This document shows positions 1 through 4,717 of a DNA stretch of 5,005 nt, piece after piece (position 1 is the first letter of the stretch; every line of letters begins with the position of its first letter). Origin of the DNA: Desulfobacterales bacterium (GTDB lineage Bacteria > Desulfobacterota > Desulfobacteria > Desulfobacterales > C00003060). A model generated the notes under the pieces. That model searched no databases. It saw only the letters and a program-made list of their open reading frames with translations, and had not been told where the DNA came from. The DNA lies in assembly GCA_030613145.1 (NCBI GenBank), contig JAUWMM010000185.1:1-5005 (forward strand). The letters are read 5' to 3'. Made by a program: the position numbers and the translations under genes.

Positions 1-170
1 CAAATCTTGACACATGAAAAGCACTCCCAGCACTGGTCCGGCTCCTGGTTATAAGCCTTCATGGCTGTTGCGTCCAGGACCATCAGGTCATTGGGACAGA
101 TGTACATGCAGGCTGTCTTATCACCGCCTTTACAACCGTCACATTTTTCGTTAATTACAAAACTTGGCAT
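1..170 (-). CDS. aprB: Adenylylsulfate (APS) reductase beta subunit, 5' part only
   Basis: AprB is the electron-transferring iron-sulfur subunit of cytoplasmic APS reductase. AprAB reduces APS to sulfite and AMP in dissimilatory sulfate reduction, with electrons passing from the QmoABC complex through AprB to the FAD of AprA. The 56 codons present begin MPSFVINEKC and carry C10, C13, C21 and C25 (the CDGCKGGDKTACMYICP block), then C47, C50 and C53 in CWECFSCVKI. These are the ligand patterns of the two [4Fe-4S] clusters; the last cysteine would follow immediately beyond the window. The ATG at 170-168 is firmly placed: AGGAGGT lies 6 nt upstream, and the MPSFV start matches the family. The gene runs off the left edge, and aprA would be expected next. 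The upstream neighbour is divergent, so aprB appears to be the first gene of its transcript. Identification rests on my recognition of the conserved N-terminus. Confidence 0.95.
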   Translation of the reverse strand, partial: MPSFVINEKCDGCKGGDKTACMYICPNDLMVLDATAMKAYNQEPDQCWECFSCVKI

Positions 171-176
171 TGATTT

Positions 177-183
177 ACCTCCT
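177..183 (-). promoter_or_regulatory. Strong Shine-Dalgarno site of aprB
   Basis: On the minus strand this reads AGGAGGT, a full anti-16S match, 6 nt before the ATG of aprB. It fixes the aprB start and fits a highly expressed respiratory gene. Two further GGAGG/AGGAGG stretches lie upstream in the same leader (about 312-316 and 353-357) but have no well-spaced ATG. Confidence 0.85.
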
Positions 184-457
184 GAATCGTTTTTTTTAAT
201 GGTTTCCGGGAGTATCCATACTACATGTCATCATGTGGCTCGGGATCCCCCATTCAATAAGCACCAGCTATTACATCCCCCCTTTCAGTTAGTTTGCTCG
301 GCCCCTCTAAAACCTCCTATGTATCGCGATTTCTTTTCCAAATTTTTCTATTCCTCCAAACTGATCACTCTTTATAATGATACCGATTAACGTGAAGAAA
401 TTTAAGCTATTTCACAAGGAGATTAACGAGATCATAGACTCTAGCTCTGAACGACTT

Positions 458-486
458 CGCATACCATCCTACGTCCGACTTGTCAA
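458..486 (-). promoter_or_regulatory. Candidate sigma-70-type promoter for aprB
   Basis: On the minus strand, a perfect -35 hexamer TTGACA (486-481) is followed after exactly 17 nt by TATGCG (463-458). The -10 matches consensus only in its first three positions, but spacing and the -35 are good. Transcription would start near 450, giving aprB a leader of about 280 nt. This is inferred from pattern only. Confidence 0.45.
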
Positions 487-543
487 GCCTTTTTGGCGCA
501 GGTTTAGGGTCTGCCAGACAACCATGCGTCGAGGCAACGCGCC

Positions 544-571
544 CGCAACATGTTGCGCTATATCATGATAG
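544..571. promoter_or_regulatory. Adjacent palindromes, possible operator
   Basis: A perfect 14-bp palindrome (CGCAACATGTTGCG, 544-557) is followed 3 bp later by a perfect 10-bp palindrome (TATCATGATA, 561-570). The ten bases ATCATGATAG at 562-571 recur at 646-655, 84 bp away, and both copies are preceded by GCTA. The sites lie between the aprB promoter and the start of the divergent gene, where a regulator could act on either. No known factor's consensus is recognised. Confidence 0.35.
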
Positions 572-588
572 AACAGTACGCTATATAG

Positions 589-594
589 TATAAT
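589..594 (+). promoter_or_regulatory. Candidate -10 box for the YkgJ-type gene
   Basis: A perfect TATAAT lies in an AT-rich stretch about 110 nt before the rightward gene. No good -35 hexamer is present at 16-18 nt upstream (that stretch overlaps the TATCATGATA palindrome), so the promoter would be weak or activator-dependent if real. Confidence 0.3.
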
Positions 595-703
595 TATATT
601 TTGGATGACCTGACTTATTCGATACGTTCTTCACAAGAGCTACGCATCATGATAGCCAAAGTGACAGTCGACCTGGTTGACTTCACCCCCCCTAAAATGG
701 TAA

Positions 704-1453
704 ATGAAAACCGGAATGAAAGATTTCCAGAAGCTTGCCTTAGATGATACCTTCAAATTTTCTTGCTACCCGGGCATCGAGTGTTTCAACTGTTGCTGCG
801 GCGACCTGAATCAATTCTTGACCCCCTATGATATCCTTCGTCTCAAAAAGGGATTGAAGCTCTCCTCCGGAGAGTTCCTCAAGCGCTACACCACGCATCA
901 CATAGGCCCCGGGTCTGGCCTGCCGGTAGTCACCTTCAAGATGCTGGAGTATGATAACCTGAGTTGCCCGTTTGTGAGCAAAGCGGGCTGTACGGTGTAC
1001 CCGGATAGACCAGGCTCTTGCCGCATATATCCCCTCGGTCGCATTGTACAAAGAAAGCCTGATCAGGCCACGTGCGAAGAATTCCATATAGTGATCAAGG
1101 AGCCGCACTGTCTCGGTTTTACGGAATCGAAAGAATGGACAGTAAGGGCGTGGAAACAAAGCCAGGAAGTTAGCCTCTACGATGAGATGAATGACCTGTT
1201 GATGGACATCATATCCCTGAAAAACAAAAGTCGTACAAGGAGGCTTACTCAGAGTGAAAACGAGTTGTTCTACTTGGCCTGTTACGACCTTGACAGATTC
1301 AGGAACCTTGTTTTTGAAAAAAGACTTTTGGAGGCCCATCCTGTTGAAGAGAAAATTATGAACACCCTGGAAGAAGACGACGTGGCCTTAATGCGGTTTG
1401 GTATTGAATGGATCAAGGGCAGGCTTTTTGCTCCTAGCGAATCTTCGTATTAA
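704..1453 (+). CDS. YkgJ-family cysteine-cluster protein (CxxCxxCC type)
   Basis: The 249-residue product carries the signature of the YkgJ/CxxCxxCC family, thought to bind zinc or an iron-sulfur centre, with no established reaction for most members. The N-terminal motif is C21-x5-C27-x2-C30-C31-C32 (IECFNCCCGD). It is followed by C88 in LSCPF, C96 in GCTVYP, C106 in RPGSCRIYPL, then C124 and C136. The CPF, GCTVYPDRPGSCR and YPL block is the most diagnostic part. The C-terminal 100 residues are charged and helical-looking, with no further cysteine pattern. No signal peptide or membrane segment is seen, so it is probably cytoplasmic. A stop codon at 701-703 limits the start to 704 or the ATG at 716; neither has a clear Shine-Dalgarno site. 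It is divergent from aprB and has no operon partner. A link to sulfate respiration is possible only by position. Confidence 0.85.
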   Translation: MKTGMKDFQKLALDDTFKFSCYPGIECFNCCCGDLNQFLTPYDILRLKKGLKLSSGEFLKRYTTHHIGPGSGLPVVTFKMLEYDNLSCPFVSKAGCTVYPDRPGSCRIYPLGRIVQRKPDQATCEEFHIVIKEPHCLGFTESKEWTVRAWKQSQEVSLYDEMNDLLMDIISLKNKSRTRRLTQSENELFYLACYDLDRFRNLVFEKRLLEAHPVEEKIMNTLEEDDVALMRFGIEWIKGRLFAPSESSY

Positions 1454-1480
1454 AGCGGCGAGGCAAGAAGTTGATAGGAA

Positions 1481-1711
1481 AATCCGAAATTCGAATATCG
1501 AAATCCGACACGAAGTGAAGCTTGCGCTAAACAATGACAGAAATAAAAATGCTCCAATGACAAAAATATCGAATTTTCAATGTATTAGTTTCGGTCATTT
1601 TGTCATTCGGTATTCGGATTTGTTTCGGCCTGCCCTGGCGCGACGTGTCTGGATGATTCTGCAGCCCATGTAAGCCAGGTCTGGGCCAGGGATTTCAGAT
1701 TTCGATATTCG
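1481..1711. repeat. Nested inverted-repeat intergenic element, about 230 bp
   Basis: Several arm pairs are nested. The outer arms CGAATATCGAAATCCGA (1492-1508) and TCAGATTTCGATATTCG (1695-1711) are complementary at 16 of 17 positions. Inside them CCCTGGC (1633-1639) pairs with GCCAGGG (1685-1691), and AATGACAAAA (1556-1565) pairs perfectly with TTTTGTCATT (1598-1607). Variants of the ATTCGGTATTCGGATTT word recur at 1605-1621. No transposase or flanking target duplication is evident. Similar AATTCGAAATCCGAA-type intergenic sequences recur in deltaproteobacterial genomes (recollection, not searched). It could be a MITE-like element or a structured transcript end. Confidence 0.65.
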
Positions 1712-1754
1712 GGTTTTGCCTGAATATTACTTTTCGTTCAGGCACTAGACAGTC

Positions 1755-1760
1755 GGGAGG
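1755..1760 (+). promoter_or_regulatory. Ribosome-binding site deciding the SDR start
   Basis: GGGAGG lies 6 nt before the ATG at 1767. It selects that ATG over the in-frame TTG immediately before it (1764), which would leave only 3 nt of spacing. Confidence 0.7.
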
Positions 1761-1766
1761 ATTTTG

Positions 1767-2588
1767 ATGGAACTCAAGGGTAAGGTAGCGCTGGTGCTGG
1801 GTGCTATCAAGGGTATTGGGAAAGGCATCGGGCTTGCCCTGGCAGGAGAAGGGGTCAAGGTGGTGCTGAACTATTACGACTGGGAAGAATCCCTTGGGCA
1901 GATGAAAGAAAACTTTGAAGAGGCAGGTGCTGACTACCACGTTGTCAGGACGAATCTGCTTGATACAGACAAGATCTCCTCCCTTGTTGACAAGGTCATA
2001 GCCCGGTTCGGTCGCCTTGACATCCTGATCAATAATATGGAGCGCGGGGGGTGGCCCGTAGTGCATGGCCCTTATGTTCGCGAACAATGGGACCTGGAGA
2101 TGGCTACAACGCTTCGGGCAAAATGGTGGGTCTACAGTGCGGCCCTTCCCTACCTGAAGGCTTCCGGCGATGGTGTGGTGGTCAATATCTCATCCATTGC
2201 AGGACTCGTCGGCAGGGCGGGTCCTGCAGGACGGGTCTTTAACGATGGATATGCAGCAGCAAATAGGGCCGTATCATCTTTTACAGAGACCTGGGCACGA
2301 GAAGCTGCACCGGAAGTCAGAGTCAACGAAGTCATGCTCGGATTTTTTGAGACTCGCCATGGTCCCCAAACCCGGGGGTGGGGCCTGCTGACCGAAGCCC
2401 AGCGCAATGAGATTAGAGATCATACCCTGCTCCGACGAATCGGTACGATTGAAGATGTGAACAGGACAGTCCTTTTTCTGATTAGGGATGCCTCCTTCAT
2501 GACTGGAAGTGTGCTCCGGCTTGACGGTGGTTATCTCCTGGGTGGAGAATATTCAGAGCCCATGCCAAGACCGGTTGAGCCGGTATAG
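1767..2588 (+). CDS. Short-chain dehydrogenase/reductase-like protein with altered active site
   Basis: The 273-residue product has the length and Rossmann layout of a classical SDR. Visible landmarks are the glycine motif G12-x3-G16-I-G18 (normally TGxxxGIG, here with Leu at position 11), FGRLDILINN at 81-90 (NNAG becomes NNME), NISSIAG at 140-146 with the likely catalytic S143, Y162 in DGYAAANR, and the C-terminal TGSVLRLDGG at 246-255. The YxxxK catalytic lysine is Asn166, and the tetrad asparagine position appears to be Thr115. S143 and Y162 are 19 residues apart, wider than the roughly 13 seen in enzymes such as FabG. The frame is intact with normal codon use, so it looks expressed, but NAD(P)-dependent chemistry is doubtful. 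The substrate is unknown. The gene stands alone between two repeats. The tail ends in PRPVEPV. Confidence 0.88.
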   Translation: MELKGKVALVLGAIKGIGKGIGLALAGEGVKVVLNYYDWEESLGQMKENFEEAGADYHVVRTNLLDTDKISSLVDKVIARFGRLDILINNMERGGWPVVHGPYVREQWDLEMATTLRAKWWVYSAALPYLKASGDGVVVNISSIAGLVGRAGPAGRVFNDGYAAANRAVSSFTETWAREAAPEVRVNEVMLGFFETRHGPQTRGWGLLTEAQRNEIRDHTLLRRIGTIEDVNRTVLFLIRDASFMTGSVLRLDGGYLLGGEYSEPMPRPVEPV

Positions 2589-2599
2589 CCTGTTGAGCC
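2574..2599 (+). repeat. Short direct repeat across the SDR stop codon
   Basis: GTTGAGCC occurs at 2574-2581 and again at 2592-2599, an 18-nt period, with similar flanks (CGGT and CCGT). The first copy encodes the final PVEPV residues of the SDR; the second lies beyond the stop. This suggests that repeat sequence supplied the C-terminal tail. Confidence 0.4.
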
Positions 2600-2643
2600 C
2601 GTTAGGTGCTCACGGTGGCTGGTTGCGCGTTGCGGACATGTGA

Positions 2644-2738
2644 GCTCAAAGCTCAAAGCTGAAGGCTCAAAGGTAAAAACTTAAAACAAAAGAAAATCCA
2701 AAGAACCATTGCGCCGTTTTTGCTTTCAGCTTTTAGCT
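2644..2738. repeat. Inverted repeat with AAGCTCAAAGCT-type arms
   Basis: The left arm contains GCTCAAA three times (from 2644). Its segment AGCTCAAAGCTGAAGGC (2650-2666) pairs with GCTTTCAGCTTTTAGCT (2722-2738) at 15 of 17 positions. The roughly 55-bp centre is A-rich (2673-2700). This occupies most of the gap between the SDR gene and the ABC remnant. The arms are unrelated to the 1481-1711 element. It may be a dispersed intergenic hairpin family; no coding signal is seen inside. Confidence 0.55.
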
Positions 2739-2759
2739 ATTCTACGGGCTAACGAACCA

Positions 2760-2987
2760 ATGCTACTTGAATGCAAGGACACAACCTTTCAATACCCCAA
2801 TACTGATACCTACGTGTTCAAGGATCTGACCTGTCGGGTAAGCGGTCCTGGATTCCATGCCTTGTTTGGGCCGTCGGGTGTAGGGAAGACGACCCTTGCG
2901 AGGATCAGGCTAGAGCAAAAGCTGATTCCCGGCCCCGTGTCTGTGGAAAGAATCTTGAGGCCCTATTCAGAAATCGTGAATCGTTAA
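2760..2987 (+). pseudogene. Truncated ABC-transporter ATP-binding protein, N-terminal remnant
   Basis: From the ATG at 2760 the frame encodes 75 residues that start like an ABC ATPase. A beta-strand and A-loop region (FQYPNTDTYVFKDLTC) is followed by the Walker A loop GPSGVGKTT at 37-45 and LARI. Directly after this the resemblance ends. The remaining 26 residues (RLEQKLIPGP onwards) do not look like the usual continuation, and the Q-loop, the LSGGQ signature, Walker B and the H-loop are all missing. A working ABC ATPase domain needs about 200-230 residues. The simplest reading is an internal deletion or replacement that left a dead 5' end joined to unrelated sequence. No clear Shine-Dalgarno site is seen, and no permease gene is nearby. 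The stop lies 11 bp from the convergent minus-strand gene. The family is clear from Walker A; the transported substrate cannot be told. Confidence 0.65.
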
Positions 2988-2998
2988 GCCAAAATCGA

Positions 2999-3241
2999 CT
3001 AAACTGCCCAGTCCGGAATGAAATGCAGGATGTGTTCTTTTATCTCTTCAAACTCTGCGGCATCCACCTCAGCTTCCACCTCATCAGCGTCAAACCAACA
3101 GATTGATTGACCTTTGTGGTCGTACACGTTGAAGATCCGCTTCCCTTCTTCTCTTGGATTCTCCATCTCTATCACTTCAGCCACAATTTTTTTTGCCTGT
3201 TCATAGGGAATGAATCGAGGTTTATCCATAAGCACTTCCAT
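2999..3241 (-). CDS. Small acidic protein of unknown function, downstream of the dGTPase gene
   Basis: I do not recognise this 80-residue protein. It has a mixed N-terminal half (KPRFIPYEQAKKIVAEVIEM), a short strand-like stretch (FNVYDHKGQSICWFDADE) and a glutamate-rich C-terminal half ending HFIPDWAV. The only cysteine is in SICWF. There is no signal peptide or membrane segment. The gene starts 3 nt after the dGTPase stop, so the two are almost certainly co-transcribed and may be translationally coupled. The outer ATG at 3241 has no clear ribosome site. The in-frame ATG at 3229 (Met5) is preceded by GGAAGTG at a suitable distance and may be the true start, giving 76 residues. Tight linkage suggests a role related to the dGTPase, but this is inference. 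Confidence 0.75.
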   Translation of the reverse strand: MEVLMDKPRFIPYEQAKKIVAEVIEMENPREEGKRIFNVYDHKGQSICWFDADEVEAEVDAAEFEEIKEHILHFIPDWAV

Positions 3242-3244
3242 AAA

Positions 3245-4339
3245 TCAAACCAAAGGGGTCGGGAAAAAAATCTCTTCATAAAGATTCAGGGCATAGCGGT
3301 CGGTTATGCTGGCAGCAAAGTCACAGACCGTGCGCTCCCGGGTAGTACCAGATGGAAGACCACCCATCTCCATTTTGCTGAGTTCTTTTTCAAGTGCTTC
3401 CGGGTTTTCCAAAAGGTAGTAGTATAGCTCTGAGAGGATCTTTTTGACCTTGACAAACTCTCCGTGCACCTGCTCAGACCTGTAAACATTATCATAGAGA
3501 AACTGCCTGAGCAAACCCATAGCCTCGGAAACAGACTGACTCACGGCAAGGTGCATATCTCCATCCTCAATCCAGGTTGACATCACAAGGTCGTTTATCA
3601 TGGTCCTGATCCTCTCAGAATGGGAACGACCCAATACGTCCGCACACTGTTTTGGAACCTGCTTTAAATGGATGACACCACTACGGATGGCATCGTCTAA
3701 GTCGTGATTGAGATAGGCCATGATGTCAGCAAAGCGCACTACCCTGCCCTCAACCGTTGCGGGCATCTCATTGGGTTCCTCGGGCACTACTGCTCCATAC
3801 CCCTTGGAATGCTTCAGGATCCCGTCACGGACCTCCAAGGTCAGGTTCAGACCGCGGCCTTGGTTTTCCAGCACATCAACGACCCTTACGCTCTGTTCCC
3901 TGTGAGAAAACGTTTCCAAATAGATTTCCTTTAGCACAACCTCGCCACCATGTCCGAACGGCGTGTGTCCCAGATCATGTCCCAGGGCTATGGCTTCAGC
4001 CAAATCCTCATTCAGCCTTAATGCCCGTGCCATGGTGCGTGCAATCGTAGAGACCTCTAAGGTATGTGTAAGCCGTGTACGGTAGTGGTCTCCCAGCGGA
4101 GAAAGAAAAACCTGAGTCTTGTGCTTAAGGCGCTTGAAGGCATTGGAATAAACAATGCGATCGCGGTCTCTTTGAAACTCCGTACGAATGGGACAGGGCT
4201 TTTCATGTGTCACCCTCCCCCGGGAATCACTGCTCAAACAGGCACAAGGGGACAGATATTCCCTCTCCCATGCCTCTATCTCCTCCCGTATGGACGTCAG
4301 CTTATGCGATCGTTTTCTTAAGGCCTGCCACCGGGCCAT
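3245..4339 (-). CDS. dgt: dGTPase-like HD-domain deoxynucleoside triphosphate triphosphohydrolase
   Basis: Members of this family cleave dNTPs (dGTP in the type enzyme) to the deoxynucleoside and tripolyphosphate, adjusting nucleotide pools in the cytoplasm. The 364-residue product has the expected motifs in order: the conserved block R52-T53-x-F-Q-R-D-R-D-R (TEFQRDRDRIVYSNAFKRL), the HD metal ligands H92 in LTHTLEV, H121-D122 in LGHDLGHTPFGH, and D205 in RFADIMAYLNHD. H126 and H130 match family-conserved histidines near the active site. Length fits the shorter dGTPase-like class without the large insert of E. coli Dgt, so the preferred dNTP and activation mode are uncertain. The ATG at 4339 is supported by AGAGGAG 9-10 nt upstream. 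It is the first gene of a two-gene unit with the small protein 3 nt downstream, and is divergent from the deaminase gene. A candidate promoter lies at 4448-4475. Confidence 0.93.
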   Translation of the reverse strand: MARWQALRKRSHKLTSIREEIEAWEREYLSPCACLSSDSRGRVTHEKPCPIRTEFQRDRDRIVYSNAFKRLKHKTQVFLSPLGDHYRTRLTHTLEVSTIARTMARALRLNEDLAEAIALGHDLGHTPFGHGGEVVLKEIYLETFSHREQSVRVVDVLENQGRGLNLTLEVRDGILKHSKGYGAVVPEEPNEMPATVEGRVVRFADIMAYLNHDLDDAIRSGVIHLKQVPKQCADVLGRSHSERIRTMINDLVMSTWIEDGDMHLAVSQSVSEAMGLLRQFLYDNVYRSEQVHGEFVKVKKILSELYYYLLENPEALEKELSKMEMGGLPSGTTRERTVCDFAASITDRYALNLYEEIFFPTPLV

Positions 4340-4447
4340 AGCTTGAGACTCCTCTAAGGCTAAATATTCAAAGTTAACAGCACATAATATTGAAAGCCGA
4401 AAGAGATTATTACCTTATCGCACAAGAACGAAAATCCGTAAAGACAT

Positions 4448-4475
4448 ATTGTGTGATATTGCACGGTAACGTCAA
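4448..4475 (-). promoter_or_regulatory. Candidate promoter for dgt and the small protein
   Basis: On the minus strand, TTGACG (4475-4470, 5 of 6 consensus) is followed after 16 nt by CACAAT (4453-4448, 4 of 6). Transcription would begin about 100 nt upstream of the dgt ATG. This is a pattern match only. Confidence 0.35.
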
Positions 4476-4483
4476 GGCAAACC

Positions 4484-4513
4484 TCGACATTATCGACATT
4501 AATGTATTATAAT
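4484..4513 (+). promoter_or_regulatory. Candidate promoter and palindrome for the deaminase gene
   Basis: TCGACA (4484-4489, 5 of 6 consensus) and a perfect TATAAT (4508-4513) are separated by 18 nt. The spacer contains the perfect palindrome ACATTAATGT (4496-4505), and TCGACATTA is repeated in tandem with a 10-bp period (4484-4492, 4494-4502). A repressor bound here would cover the promoter. The -35 lies only 8 bp from the -35 of the leftward dgt promoter. Confidence 0.45.
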
Positions 4514-4531
4514 AAAAATCGACTCATTCCT

Positions 4532-4614
4532 AAAATCCCCCCTAACCCCCCTTTTTCAAAGGGGGGAGTTACTTCAAAGTCACCCTTTAATAAAGGGGGA
4601 TTTAGGGGGATTTT
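4532..4614. repeat. C/G-run inverted repeat (AAAATCCCCCCTAACCC type)
   Basis: Outer arms at 4532-4551 (AAAATCCCCCCTAACCCCCC) and 4595-4614 (GGGGGATTTAGGGGGATTTT) are imperfectly complementary. Two hairpins sit on or between them: a 9-bp stem CCCCCCTTT/AAAGGGGGG with a 3-nt loop (4546-4566), and a 6-bp stem CCCTTT/AAAGGG with loop AAT (4583-4597). The whole can fold either as one long arm pair or as two hairpins. No U-tract follows, so a simple intrinsic terminator is unlikely. Sequences of this form are familiar as dispersed intergenic repeats in several bacterial groups (recollection, not searched). Confidence 0.7.
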
Positions 4615-4717
4615 CGTGCTTTCCCATTTTGAGGTGTTCGCCTTGAGAAGAGGCGTGTTTTCGTGGTAGATCCTTTTCGCAATTCACGCTGCACGATATC
4701 GGAGAAGAAGATCAAAA

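Larger units (their letters stand above)
171..703. other. Divergent intergenic region between aprB and the YkgJ-type gene
   Basis: This is 533 bp with no gene I can support. The left part (171 to about 450) would be the untranslated leader of aprB. It holds a short inverted repeat (ACATG at 223-227, CATGT at 232-236), a T-run at 190-197, a GGGATCCC palindrome near 242-249, and three purine-rich SD-like blocks on the minus strand. The middle holds a candidate aprB promoter (458-486). The right part (540-660) is AT-rich and palindromic, with a candidate -10 for the rightward gene. Open frames on the plus strand (61-390 and 377-568) lack ribosome sites, overlap aprB or its promoter, and resemble nothing I recognise, so I do not call them genes. 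Confidence 0.7.
1454..1766. other. Intergenic region filled by a palindromic repeat
   Basis: The gap of about 310 bp between the Cys-cluster gene and the SDR gene holds a nested inverted-repeat element (listed separately) and the SDR ribosome site. The open frame running through it from 1398 to 1673 starts inside the preceding gene and is built from repeat sequence, so I do not call it coding. No clear promoter is visible for the downstream SDR gene. Confidence 0.7.
4340..4717. other. Divergent intergenic region between dgt and the deaminase gene
   Basis: This is 378 bp without a gene. It contains back-to-back candidate promoters (4448-4475 leftward, 4484-4513 rightward), a tandem repeat and palindrome at the rightward promoter, and an 83-bp C/G-run inverted repeat (4532-4614) in the putative leader of the deaminase gene. 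The stretch from 4615 to 4717 contains only a weak 5-bp hairpin (CGCCT near 4640, AGGCG near 4651) and the deaminase ribosome site. Confidence 0.7.

Noticed and set aside
285..341. 18-codon leader peptide upstream of aprB on the minus strand
   Set aside because: It would need a TTG start about 11 nt from its SD and has no regulatory codon bias or attenuator hairpin; it is kept only as a remark in a finding.
61..390. 109-codon open frame on the plus strand
   Set aside because: It lies antisense to the clearly recognised aprB start and its leader, has no ribosome site, and its product has no recognisable domain.
377..568. 63-codon open frame on the plus strand in the aprB/YkgJ gap
   Set aside because: No Shine-Dalgarno site, overlaps the likely aprB promoter and the CGCAACATGTTGCG palindrome, and the product resembles nothing known.
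740..1339. 199-codon frame on the minus strand
   Set aside because: It is antisense to the YkgJ-type gene, whose cysteine motifs show the plus strand to be the coding one.
1398..1673. 91-codon frame starting inside the YkgJ-type gene
   Set aside because: Most of it is translated inverted-repeat sequence; no ribosome site and no domain.
1764..1766. TTG as alternative start of the SDR gene
   Set aside because: It is only 3 nt from GGGAGG, whereas the ATG at 1767 has proper spacing and gives the usual SDR N-terminus.
2709..2759. TTG-started upstream extension of the ABC remnant
   Set aside because: The added residues derive from the right arm of the inverted repeat and are not ABC-like; the ABC similarity begins at the ATG at 2760.
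4546..4566. Intrinsic terminator from the C/G hairpin
   Set aside because: The stem is strong but neither strand has a following U-tract, and the element lies upstream of both flanking genes rather than after one.
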